Assembly: GCF_002001125.1 (NCBI RefSeq)
Contig: NZ_MUNV01000012.1
Coordinates: forward strand, 1 to 64,000
Direction of reading: 5' to 3'
Origin: Rhodanobacter sp. B04
Lineage (GTDB): Bacteria; Pseudomonadota; Gammaproteobacteria; Xanthomonadales; Rhodanobacteraceae
DNA length: 64,000 nucleotides
Shown: piece by piece, positions 41,235 to 49,997 of the stretch
How positions within the stretch are numbered: position 1 is the first letter of the stretch
Layout: every line of letters begins with the position of its first letter
Translations under genes and position numbers: made by a program
Notes under the pieces: generated by a model
The model's input: the letters and a program-made list of their open reading frames with translations, nothing else
Told to the model about the DNA's origin: nothing
The model's database searches: none

Positions 41235-41828
41235 TTATTTCGCCGCGTCGGCCTTCGGCACTTCACCTTCGGTGGTGATGCGGATCTTGATCTCGTCGCT
41301 GACTTTCGGCACGTACGCGCCGACACCGAAATCCGAACGCTTCAAGGTGGCGGTGGCATCGAAGCCGATCGCCTGGGCCTTGGTCATCGGGTGCGGGCCG
41401 ACCTTGTTCAAGGTGGCGTCCAGCACCACCGACTTGGTCACGCCATGCACGGTCAGGTCGCCGGTGACCTTGAACTTGCCGCCGCCCAGCGGCTGCACCT
41501 TGGTGCTCTTGAAGGTCACTGTCGGGTATTTGTCGGCGTCGAAGAAATCGGCTTCCTTCAAATGCTTGTCGAGCGCCGGCACATGGGTGTCGAGGTTGGC
41601 CAGCGGCAGCGTCACCTCGACGCTGGACCGGGCCGGATGCTGCTCGTCGAACACCAGGGTGCCGTCACCCAGGCCGAAGTCGGCAACGGGGTTGGAGTAG
41701 CCGAAATGGTTCCAGCTGAACAGCACCATCGTGTGGCCCGGATCGAGCTTGTAGGTGACCGGCGCGGCCTGCACCGATACGGCGGCGCCGAGCAGACCGG
41801 CGAGAGCGAGATATTTCAGTGCGCGCAT
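41235..41828 (-). CDS. YceI-family periplasmic lipid-binding protein
   Basis: A 197-residue exported protein. The signal peptide ends at VQAAP (residue ~22), and the lipocalin-like YceI beta-barrel shows its signatures: YKLDPGHTMVLFSWNHFG, the FFDADKYPTVTFKST motif and LTVHGVTKSVVLDATL. Known members bind polyisoprenoids such as ubiquinone-8. The gene converges on the Yip1-domain gene and is followed by a shared terminator. The nitroreductase gene ends 39 bases upstream, so the two may form an operon. Confidence 0.93.
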   Translation of the reverse strand: MRALKYLALAGLLGAAVSVQAAPVTYKLDPGHTMVLFSWNHFGYSNPVADFGLGDGTLVFDEQHPARSSVEVTLPLANLDTHVPALDKHLKEADFFDADKYPTVTFKSTKVQPLGGGKFKVTGDLTVHGVTKSVVLDATLNKVGPHPMTKAQAIGFDATATLKRSDFGVGAYVPKVSDEIKIRITTEGEVPKADAAK

Positions 41829-41867
41829 GGCTAATGACTCCTTGAGGACGGGGAAGGCAATGTTGCT

Positions 41868-42461
41868 TCAGGCGATGGTGCAGGCTTCGTCAAACGTGAG
41901 GCGGGGACTGCGTGGAAACAGGTTGCGGTCGGCGTCGCCGTAACCGATGTTGATCAGGAAATTGGATTTGATGGCGGTGCCGGCGAAGAACGCCGCGTCC
42001 ACACCAGCCTGGTCGTAACCGGACATCGGGCCACAATCGAGCCCGAGCGCGCGTGCGGCCATCAACACATAGGCACCCTGCAGGGTGGCGTTGCGAAAGG
42101 CAGTGGTGTCGATCAGCGGCTGGTTGCCGACGAACCAGCTGCGCGCATCGGCGTGCGGGAACAGCTTCGGCAGCTGCTCGTAGAACTCGTGATCGGTGGC
42201 GATGATCGCCGTCACCGGTGCCTCCATGCTTTTGGCACGGTTGCCCTCGGACAGAAACGGCGCCAATTTCTCCTTGGCTTCCTTCGACTTCACGAACACC
42301 ACCCGCATCGGCGACGCGTTCGCGCTGGTCGGACCGAACTTGGCCAGTTCATAGAGCTGGTGCAGCTGGGCATCGCTCACGTCCTTGGGCTGCCACGCAT
42401 TGAACGTGCGGGCGTTGCGGAACAACTGGTCGAGGCCGGTCTCGGAAAGCAACTCGCTCAT
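41868..42461 (-). CDS. Nitroreductase-family protein (malonic semialdehyde reductase RutE/HadB-like)
   Basis: A 197-residue FMN-dependent oxidoreductase. The N terminus [43 protein letters not shown] matches the RutE/HadB branch, which in E. coli reduces malonic semialdehyde in uracil breakdown. The C-terminal part [23 protein letters not shown] is typical of the same branch. The start at 42461 has an AGAGGA site. A long in-frame upstream extension is antisense to the neighbouring gene and is rejected. No rut genes are nearby. Confidence 0.9.
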   Translation of the reverse strand: MSELLSETGLDQLFRNARTFNAWQPKDVSDAQLHQLYELAKFGPTSANASPMRVVFVKSKEAKEKLAPFLSEGNRAKSMEAPVTAIIATDHEFYEQLPKLFPHADARSWFVGNQPLIDTTAFRNATLQGAYVLMAARALGLDCGPMSGYDQAGVDAAFFAGTAIKSNFLINIGYGDADRNLFPRSPRLTFDEACTIA

Positions 42462-42596
42462 GGGTATCCTCTGCTGAATCGACGCGCCGATATGGCGCTG
42501 CAACTTGCAAGTGTATAGGCGCGCGAGCGCCAACAGATCACGACTTGGGGAACGTACTGTGTTGACCAGGGAAACAATGACACGCCGCCAGCGCCC

Positions 42597-43574
42597 ATGC
42601 TGAAGCTTCAGGGTGAATGCTGGGTGATCACCGATGCCGCCGCCGGCAACCAGCGGCAGGCACTGGCACTGGCCGAACACCTGCAGACACCGTTCCGCCA
42701 CCTGGTGCTGACACCGCGCGCGCCATGGTCGTGGCTGGCGCCGCGCTTCAGCTTGGGCGAACCACTTGTCCTGCCAGCCAGCCAACGCAAGTTGTTTGCC
42801 CCCCCGTGGCCAAGTGTGGCGATCGGCTGCGGTCGGGCCGCCGCCCTGTTCACCCGCCTGCTGCGTCGGCTGTCTCTTGGGCAGTGCTATACCGTGCAGA
42901 TCCTCGATCCGCGCATCGACCCGGCGCACTGGGATACAGTGATCGCGCCACGGCATGACCAGCTCGACGGCGCCAATGTGTTGCAACCGCTCGGCTCGTT
43001 GAATAACGTGGACGACACCTGGCTGGCCGACGGTCGCGAATCCTGCCCGCAGTTCGCCGAACTGCCACAGCCGCGCATCGGCGTGCTCCTGGGCGGCCCG
43101 CGCAAGGGCATCGCGCTGGATGCCGGTTACGCCCAACAGCTGGCTACCCGTCTGCTGGCCCGCCAGCGACAGGCAGGAGGCAGCCTGTTGGTGCTCGCCT
43201 CGCGACGCACTCCACCCGCACTGATCGATATGTTCCGGCAGCACCTGCAAGGCGTGCCCGGCCTGGTCTGGGCCGGCCGCGATGACGGCCGCAATCCCTA
43301 TCCGGGCGTGCTCGGCTGGGCCGATCGCCTCATCGTCACGCCCGACTCGGTCAACATGCTCAGCGAAGCCTGTGCCGTCGGCTGCCCGGTGCAAACCTTT
43401 GTCATGGGATCGCTGCCGCCGAAGATCGCGCGCTTCCACCATTCGCTGCGCGAAGCCGGGCTGCTGCAGGATCTCGATGCGCCAGCACCACCTGAACCGG
43501 CTGCGCCCTTGCGCGAAACCGCCGTGATCGCCACCGAGCTGCGCGAACGAATCCTGCGCCGCAAACCTGGTTAG
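42597..43574 (+). CDS. ELM1 (DUF1022)-family protein
   Basis: A 325-residue protein of the 'mitochondrial fission ELM1' family, which in bacteria is uncharacterised. It begins [22 protein letters not shown] and has [14 protein letters not shown] [22 protein letters not shown], and [21 protein letters not shown] near 235-255, a pattern reminiscent of GT-B glycosyltransferases. The ATG at 42597 gives the usual length. A link with cell-surface sugars is plausible from the fold, but unproven. It converges on the diguanylate cyclase gene. Confidence 0.87.
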   Translation: MLKLQGECWVITDAAAGNQRQALALAEHLQTPFRHLVLTPRAPWSWLAPRFSLGEPLVLPASQRKLFAPPWPSVAIGCGRAAALFTRLLRRLSLGQCYTVQILDPRIDPAHWDTVIAPRHDQLDGANVLQPLGSLNNVDDTWLADGRESCPQFAELPQPRIGVLLGGPRKGIALDAGYAQQLATRLLARQRQAGGSLLVLASRRTPPALIDMFRQHLQGVPGLVWAGRDDGRNPYPGVLGWADRLIVTPDSVNMLSEACAVGCPVQTFVMGSLPPKIARFHHSLREAGLLQDLDAPAPPEPAAPLRETAVIATELRERILRRKPG

Positions 43575-43613
43575 GCACGCCATTCAAGGCGGCGATCAGC
43601 TGCCCAAGATGCT

Positions 43614-46607
43614 TCATGGCGCTTCACGTACCCAGCGCAGTCGACCGTCGGCAAGCAACGCATCGAGTTGCGGCGCGAGCGGGCTAGACAGGATTTCGGT
43701 CGACAACGGACTGGCGGCCACCAGCCCGACGCAGGTATTGCGCCCATCCTGCTTGGCCCGGTAGAGGGCAAGGTCGGCCAGTTCCAGCGCGGCATCGAAC
43801 GTCTTGCTGTCGGCATGCAGGGCGAGTGGATGCAGGCTGAAGCCGATCGAGCAGGTCAATCGGATCTTGCCGCCGCGACCGTCCGTGAAATCCTGCATCG
43901 CGATGTCCCGGCGCAGGCGCTCCGCAATGCTCAGCGCACCGGCAGCATCGACGCCGGACAGCAGCAGCAGAAATTCCTCGCCGCCCCAGCGCACGGTGAT
44001 ATCGCTGCCCCGTCGCGCAGCCGCAAGTACGCGGCCGAGTGCACGCAGAACCGCATCGCCCGCCGCATGACCGTAACCATCGTTGACCTGCTTGAAGTAG
44101 TCGATATCGATCTGCAGCACCCCGGTGCACTCGTCGCCGGAAAGCACCTCGGGCAATCGGGCCAGCAAGTAACGCCGGTTGTGCAAGGCGGTCAATGCGT
44201 CGGTGTGGCTCTCTTCGGCCAGCGCGAGATTGGCCACGCGCAGGCGTTCGATCGCGCGCGCAAGCTGCTCGGTGCGCTGCACGACCTGCGCTTCCAGTCG
44301 TGCATTGCGGCGACGTTGCGCGCGCAGGCTCCACCCGACCAGCAGGGCGATCACCAGACACAACAGCAGGATCGCAGCGACCCGCACCAACAGGCGCTCA
44401 TACCAATGCGGCTCTACCTGGATCGCCAGGCTCGTCTCGGGGCCAAACGCGGCGCCCCCGGAAAGCGCCGCGGCGACACGGAAACGATATTTCCCCGGCG
44501 GCAAATGCGTATAGAACGCGGTGCGCCGAGCGCCCACGTCCTGCCAGCCCGTGTCATAGCCTTCCAGCTGGTAGCGGAAGCGCACCGAGCCCATGCGCAA
44601 GTATGGCGCGGTGTAATGGATGGCCAGATCGCGCGCGCCCTGGCGCAGATCGAAGGCCTCGCCCGGAAGCTGGTGGCCTTGGTGCTCGATCGATTCGATC
44701 AGCGCCTGCGGCGATTTCGGCTGTGTGCCGAGTGCCCGTGTATCCAGCCCGAGGGCTCCGTCCGTCGTGCTGTACCAGACGACATCGCCGACGATCAGGC
44801 TGCGTGCGCCGGCACCGCCGTTGCAGCAGTGCGTATTGTGCAGGCTGGTGGCACGTTCTTCGCCGGCCAGCAGCTGCGGCACCAGCGGCTGCGCGGGCAT
44901 GCCCGGCAGCGGCAGTTGCGCCAGCGGCAACCGCCATGCACCGGCAATCGAGCCGACGTAGAGCTCGCCATCGTGTATGTCGAGTGTCCACGCATTGTCG
45001 CTGGGTAAACCATCCTGCTGGGTGATCATGCGCAGCTGGCCGTTCACCATGACGCCGATGCCTGCATCGGTGGTGGCCACACCCAGCATGCCCGGAGTCA
45101 GCAGCGCCACGCGGGAGACGAAGTGGCCGCGTAGGGGTTCGGCCCAGGCAGGCTCGCTCAGTTTGCCGTCACGCCACTCGCGCACCCCATCCTCGGTACC
45201 CAGATACAGGTGGTTCGGTGCCAGCGGCAGGATCGAGCGGATGGTTGCGGCGGCTACCGACGCCCCGGGATCGACGCGATCGAGGATGCTGTCGTGCCAG
45301 CGGTACAGGCCGCCGGATGTGCCGATCCAGATGTCGTCCTCCGTCAGTTCGCGCACATCGTTGATCTGCCAGCTGGCCAGCGCAGTGAGCGCTGGCGGAG
45401 TCACATCGCGGCCATGCTCGTAAACTGCGATGCCGGCGCGCGTGCCGATCCACAGCCGCCCCCGATGGTCGTAGTAGAGCTCGTAGGCGGACGGATTCGG
45501 CAGCGCCTTGCCGGGAATCAGCGGCTTTACGTGCTTGCCGTCGAAGATTTCCACATCGGAATTGGTGCCAAGCACGATCCCGCCCTGCGGTGCGCGCACC
45601 ACGCTCCACACCAGGGCATCGGCCAATCCATCGCGCAGCGACACACGTCGCGTCCAGCCGTTCCAGACCCGGTACAGGCCTCCGATGTGGGTACCCATCC
45701 ACAGGTTGCCGGCGTGATCCTCGTACAAGGCCTCGACCCATGGGTGATGGGCGATATCGCTGTCGTCCGCGTGCTCCAGGGTGCCATCAGGCAAGCGCCG
45801 GTATACCGCTGGCACCGTACCGATCCACAACGCACCATCGCGATCGGTCAGCAGACTTTCAATCGACGTGGCATCCAGCTCGGGGCTCAGTCCCGAACGG
45901 ACGATGCGCCTTCCGTCCAGGCGCATCAGTCCAAGGTGCGTCCCCAGCCACAGGCTGCCGCGGGTACTCGCCAACTGGTTGATGGCTGTCGGCTGCGCGG
46001 CGGCGCTGTCTTGCTGCGTGCATGTGGCCGCCGGCGGATTCATCACGGCAGCAAGACGACACACACGCCCCAGGCCGCCAATCCACACCCCGTCGCCTTG
46101 GCGCAGCAAACTGTAGGCTGGGCCGCTGTAGCCGGGCACCGGCACGATCCGGCCATGTTGCATACGCGCCAGCCCTTGGGACGTGGCCAGCAGCGGCGTG
46201 CCGTCACCGGCATCGATGATCGCATTGACCGCATTGCCGCCCAGCGCGGTGAAGCGACCGTCATGCTCGAGCAGCAGGCCGTGTGCTCCGCCGAACCATA
46301 CCTGTCCCAGCGGATCCGCCCACACCGCCGAGAGCATGCTGGTGTCGATGCCGGTGCCGGCGCGGTCAAACGTGACGAATTGCGCACCATCGAAACGCGC
46401 CACCGCGGTCTGCGTGTTGACCCACAGAAAGCCCGCGCGATCCTGGGCAATGCCGAGGACGGTGATCTGCGGCAGGCCTTGTTCGATGCTCCAGTGATCC
46501 ACCACAAAGGCATGAATCGGCGTCTGTGGATCCAAGGCAACAGCCGACCGCATACCGAATATGCAGATCAGTATCGCGAACAGGACCGCGTACAACGTCC
46601 GAGCCAT
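43614..46607 (-). CDS. Membrane diguanylate cyclase with a periplasmic two-component-type propeller sensor
   Basis: A 997-residue protein. A signal/anchor segment (1-25) is followed by about 14 propeller repeats of the Reg_prop type (e.g. GFLWVNTQT, GLLLEHDGRF, NLWMGTHIGG, DIWIGTSGGL), then a Y_Y_Y domain (SVRFRYQLEGYDTGW), one transmembrane helix near 760, a coiled coil (RRNARLEAQVVQRTEQLARAIERL), and a GGDEF domain. The active site is GGEEF (875-879), and an inhibitory I-site R866-G-S-D869 lies five residues before it. It should make c-di-GMP in answer to a periplasmic signal. Start 46607 has a GGGGGA site. Confidence 0.95.
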   Translation of the reverse strand: MARTLYAVLFAILICIFGMRSAVALDPQTPIHAFVVDHWSIEQGLPQITVLGIAQDRAGFLWVNTQTAVARFDGAQFVTFDRAGTGIDTSMLSAVWADPLGQVWFGGAHGLLLEHDGRFTALGGNAVNAIIDAGDGTPLLATSQGLARMQHGRIVPVPGYSGPAYSLLRQGDGVWIGGLGRVCRLAAVMNPPAATCTQQDSAAAQPTAINQLASTRGSLWLGTHLGLMRLDGRRIVRSGLSPELDATSIESLLTDRDGALWIGTVPAVYRRLPDGTLEHADDSDIAHHPWVEALYEDHAGNLWMGTHIGGLYRVWNGWTRRVSLRDGLADALVWSVVRAPQGGIVLGTNSDVEIFDGKHVKPLIPGKALPNPSAYELYYDHRGRLWIGTRAGIAVYEHGRDVTPPALTALASWQINDVRELTEDDIWIGTSGGLYRWHDSILDRVDPGASVAAATIRSILPLAPNHLYLGTEDGVREWRDGKLSEPAWAEPLRGHFVSRVALLTPGMLGVATTDAGIGVMVNGQLRMITQQDGLPSDNAWTLDIHDGELYVGSIAGAWRLPLAQLPLPGMPAQPLVPQLLAGEERATSLHNTHCCNGGAGARSLIVGDVVWYSTTDGALGLDTRALGTQPKSPQALIESIEHQGHQLPGEAFDLRQGARDLAIHYTAPYLRMGSVRFRYQLEGYDTGWQDVGARRTAFYTHLPPGKYRFRVAAALSGGAAFGPETSLAIQVEPHWYERLLVRVAAILLLCLVIALLVGWSLRAQRRRNARLEAQVVQRTEQLARAIERLRVANLALAEESHTDALTALHNRRYLLARLPEVLSGDECTGVLQIDIDYFKQVNDGYGHAAGDAVLRALGRVLAAARRGSDITVRWGGEEFLLLLSGVDAAGALSIAERLRRDIAMQDFTDGRGGKIRLTCSIGFSLHPLALHADSKTFDAALELADLALYRAKQDGRNTCVGLVAASPLSTEILSSPLAPQLDALLADGRLRWVREAP

Positions 46608-46938
46608 GTTCCCCCTTGCCGAAGCTACGCTCCAGCCGAAGTGCGCAGCTTGCTTGCGGCGATCTTGCCCTGTCGGCGAGGTGCCATACAAGCGTTCTCG
46701 CCGGCAGTTCCGCCTGCTCGGTCACCAGACCGGGCCGACATGACGACGGATCAACATCGGCACTGATCCGTCCGCCGGCTCTTTCGCAGTGCCGCCAACG
46801 CAACAGCCTCGTGAGTCGTTGCGTGACATGACCATTTTCGAAAGGAAGGCACGCAGGATCCTGCAGGGAATGCCTGCGCATCTTGACGGCACTCGAGATA
46901 TCTCCGCCCCGCACAACTAACCTCGTGCTCCGGACGGG
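46608..46938. other. Gap between glnE and the diguanylate cyclase gene
   Basis: A 331-base stretch with no supportable gene on either strand. It contains the promoter region of the diguanylate cyclase gene at its left. Short open frames here have no recognisable features. Confidence 0.5.
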
Positions 46939-49800
46939 CTACACCGCATGAGCGGATCGGCCGAATGCGAAGCCGAGCGCATCCGTGACATCTCGCACAC
47001 TGCCGCACAGTTGTTGCAGCCCGGCATCGCGCGGCGTGATGCGCGAGCGCAGATCGAGCGTGCAGGCCAGTGCACGCCGCAACAGGTCGGCATGCGCCAC
47101 GGTCAGGATGGCAGCCTGATTGGCGTCGAGCAGACCGGCAGCGCGACAGGCCTCGATCAGTGCGGCGTTGGCGGTGACCGCCAGCAACTCGGGATGCTGC
47201 GCCGCGTGCGCCAGCACCAGACCTTGCAGGGCGAATTCGATATCGAGCAGACCACCGTGGCCTTGCTTCAGATCGAACTGGTTCGCATCCGAACGATCGC
47301 GTTCGGCACGCCAGCGTGAGCGCATGCTGCTGACCTCTTCCAGCACGGTGCTGCGCTCACGCGGCACCGCGAGGATTTCGCGGCGCACTTCGGCCAACTC
47401 GTGATTGAGCGCCACATCTCCAGCCACCGGGCGAGCGCGCAGCAGCGCCTGGTGCTCCCACGTCCATGCCCGGCTTTTCTGGTAGGCCGCGAAGGCATCG
47501 AGACTGCTGACCAGCAGCCCCTTGGAACCGTCCGGACGCAGTCGTGCATCGACTTCGTACAAACGTCCGCCGCGGGTCAGCACGGTCAACCAGTTCATCA
47601 CGCGCTGGGCCAATCGCTGGTACCAGCGCGAACCCTCGATCGGGCGCGCGCCGTCGCTCAACGCCTGCGCACGGCGACCGTCGAAGACGAACACCAGATC
47701 CAGATCGGAAGCGAAACCCAGCTCCTCCCCGCCCAGGCTGCCATAGCCGAGTACGGAGAAACCGGAACCTGCACCAGGCAAGCGACCGTGCTGGACGATC
47801 AACTCGCGCTCCGCCAGCGCCAGCACGGCCCCCACCACCGATTCGGCCAAGGCTGCCAGTCGGCGCGCGGTGGCCACCGCATCGGCCCGGCCGTCGTTGA
47901 AGGCAAGGCCGAGCCGGAATGCGGTGGATGCCTTGAATTCGTTCACCCGATCGAGTTCCGCCTCGGCCTCACGCTCCTCCAGCGTGGTCAGCACGCGGGC
48001 AATTTCCGCCGCAATGTCGGCGCGCTTGAACGGCAGCTGGTCGATGCGTGGATCGAGCACGTCGTCCAGCAGCAACGGCTGCACGATCACCCGTTCAGCC
48101 AGGAAGGCACTGTCGCCGAACAGGCGTACCAGCCGCTTGCGCGCGGCAGGCTGTTCTTCCAGCAGGGCAAGATACGACGACCGGCGTGCCACCGCCTGCA
48201 TCAGCCGGCACAGCCGCAGCAGGCACGCTACCGGCGCGGCACTGCTGCGGGCAGCGGCGAACAGCTGCGGCATCAGCTGGTCCAGCCGTTCACGCGAGCG
48301 CGCCGACATCGCGCGCACCGGCGCGGCCTGCGGCAGTTTCAATAAGGCCTCGGCCAGCTCGGCGCCAGGCGTGAAACCGGAAGCTTCCAGCACGCCGGCA
48401 TCGAGCGACTCGGCACAGGCGCGCTGCCACAGCACGCGATCGGCGGCCGGCACGCTGGCAGCGGCACCGCCTTGCGGCATCAGCACCGCGGCGAATTCCT
48501 CGCTGACGATGGCGCGATGCTTGGCCAGCGCCGCATTCAAGCTGTCCCAGTCGGGATAGTCGAGGCTCAGTGCAAGGCGCTCGCGGCTCAATGCGTCATC
48601 GGGAACGTCATGGGTCTGTGCGTCGCGCAGCATCTGCACGCGGTTCTCCACCCGGCGCAACAACATGTACGCCTCGCGCAACATGCGCGCGCGCGCCGCG
48701 CCGATGTGCCCGCGCGCCTCGCAGGCGGTGAGCGCCGGCAACAGGCCGCGCACGCGCAGGCTGGGTTCGCGGCCGCCGCGGATCAGCTGGGTCAGCTGCA
48801 CGATGAACTCGATCTCGCGGATGCCGCCAGGGCCGAGCTTGAGGTTGTCGGCCAGGTCCTTGCGTGCGACTTCGGCATCGATCAACGCCTTCATCTCGCG
48901 CAGGCCGGCGAAGGCGGTGTAGTCGAGGTACTTGCGATACACGAACGGACGCAGCAGCTCCTGCAGCTGCTTGCCGGCGGCAAGGTCGCCGGCGACCGGG
49001 CGCGCCTTGATCCAGGCATAGCGTTCCCAATCGCGCCCCTCGCTCTGGTAGTACTGCTCCATCGCGGAAAAGGACAATGCCAGCCGGCCGGCGTTGCCGA
49101 ACGGACGCAGCCGGAGGTCGACCCGCGCGCAGATGCCGTCCACGGTCGGCTCGTTCAACAGGCGCACCAGCTGGCGGCCGAGCCGGATGAAGTACTCGCT
49201 GTTGTCGAGCGGGCGTGCACCGTCGGTCTGGCCACCGTGCGGGTAGGCCAGCACCAGGTCGATGTCGGAGGAGAAGTTCAGTTCGCTGCCACCGAGCTTG
49301 CCGAAGCCGATCACCAGCAGCCGCTGCCGCACGCCTTCATGCGTGCGGCTATGCCCGTAGCGCGTCGCCAGCGCATGCTCGGACCAGTCCAGCGATACGC
49401 CGAGCAGGGCCTCGTAGAGCACGCTGGTGGCCGACAGGGTTTCCGGCAGTTCGTCCAGCCCATTGACGTCGCGGAACACCAGCCGCAACGCCTCGGCGTG
49501 CCGGAAGCGCCGCAATGCCGCCATGCTGGTGGCTTCGTCGCCGGAAAGCTTGATGGCATCGATGCGCACGCTGGCATCGCCGCCCGAGCGCAGGCGCTCC
49601 AGCCCCTGCGGCGCCAGCCATTGCGGCTGGCGGCACCACACATCGAAAGCGAAGTCGCTGGCCAGCAGGGTGCGACGTATGCGTTCAGCCACGCCGGCAT
49701 CGTCGTGCAGGGGCACGCCCGCGGCACGGCAGCGGGCCACCAGTTCGCCGTAGCGGTCGTCGATCAGCGCTCGCAGCGCAGCGGATTCATGAACAGGCAT
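46939..49800 (-). CDS. glnE: Bifunctional glutamine synthetase adenylyltransferase/adenylyl-removing enzyme
   Basis: GlnE adds and removes AMP on glutamine synthetase in answer to PII state and glutamine. The 953-residue protein carries two nucleotidyltransferase domains, each with its G-G-x-E-L-x-x-x-S-D-x-D motif: GFGKLGGSELNFSSDIDL near 165 (removing half) and GYGSLGGEELGFASDLDL near 685 (adding half), separated by the GlnD_UR_UTase helical region. ATG 49800 is preferred because upstream codons code for unlikely sequence. It diverges from the sulfatase gene. Confidence 0.95.
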   Translation of the reverse strand: MPVHESAALRALIDDRYGELVARCRAAGVPLHDDAGVAERIRRTLLASDFAFDVWCRQPQWLAPQGLERLRSGGDASVRIDAIKLSGDEATSMAALRRFRHAEALRLVFRDVNGLDELPETLSATSVLYEALLGVSLDWSEHALATRYGHSRTHEGVRQRLLVIGFGKLGGSELNFSSDIDLVLAYPHGGQTDGARPLDNSEYFIRLGRQLVRLLNEPTVDGICARVDLRLRPFGNAGRLALSFSAMEQYYQSEGRDWERYAWIKARPVAGDLAAGKQLQELLRPFVYRKYLDYTAFAGLREMKALIDAEVARKDLADNLKLGPGGIREIEFIVQLTQLIRGGREPSLRVRGLLPALTACEARGHIGAARARMLREAYMLLRRVENRVQMLRDAQTHDVPDDALSRERLALSLDYPDWDSLNAALAKHRAIVSEEFAAVLMPQGGAAASVPAADRVLWQRACAESLDAGVLEASGFTPGAELAEALLKLPQAAPVRAMSARSRERLDQLMPQLFAAARSSAAPVACLLRLCRLMQAVARRSSYLALLEEQPAARKRLVRLFGDSAFLAERVIVQPLLLDDVLDPRIDQLPFKRADIAAEIARVLTTLEEREAEAELDRVNEFKASTAFRLGLAFNDGRADAVATARRLAALAESVVGAVLALAERELIVQHGRLPGAGSGFSVLGYGSLGGEELGFASDLDLVFVFDGRRAQALSDGARPIEGSRWYQRLAQRVMNWLTVLTRGGRLYEVDARLRPDGSKGLLVSSLDAFAAYQKSRAWTWEHQALLRARPVAGDVALNHELAEVRREILAVPRERSTVLEEVSSMRSRWRAERDRSDANQFDLKQGHGGLLDIEFALQGLVLAHAAQHPELLAVTANAALIEACRAAGLLDANQAAILTVAHADLLRRALACTLDLRSRITPRDAGLQQLCGSVRDVTDALGFAFGRSAHAV

Positions 49801-49997
49801 CCAGCCATTGTGCCGCAGTGCGGCAAGGGATGCTGCGCCGAATGAGTGCCGGGAGTCCGGGTACACCGTTGCCGCGACGGCACGTTGTACAACGTCACCC
49901 ACCGGCTCGAAACTTGCCGGTCCGGCGCCAACACTTGGTTCATCTGGATGCAATTACATTTTTGTGTCCACTCCATGACAGCAACCGCAGGACTGCC

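Noticed and set aside
41868..43583. 571-codon minus-strand frame extending the nitroreductase at its N terminus
   Set aside because: The extension is fully antisense to the ELM1-family gene; the nitroreductase start at 42461 has its own ribosome site and family-typical N terminus.
46366..46914. Minus-strand frame between glnE and the diguanylate cyclase gene
   Set aside because: It overlaps the start of the cyclase gene in another frame and has no protein-like features.
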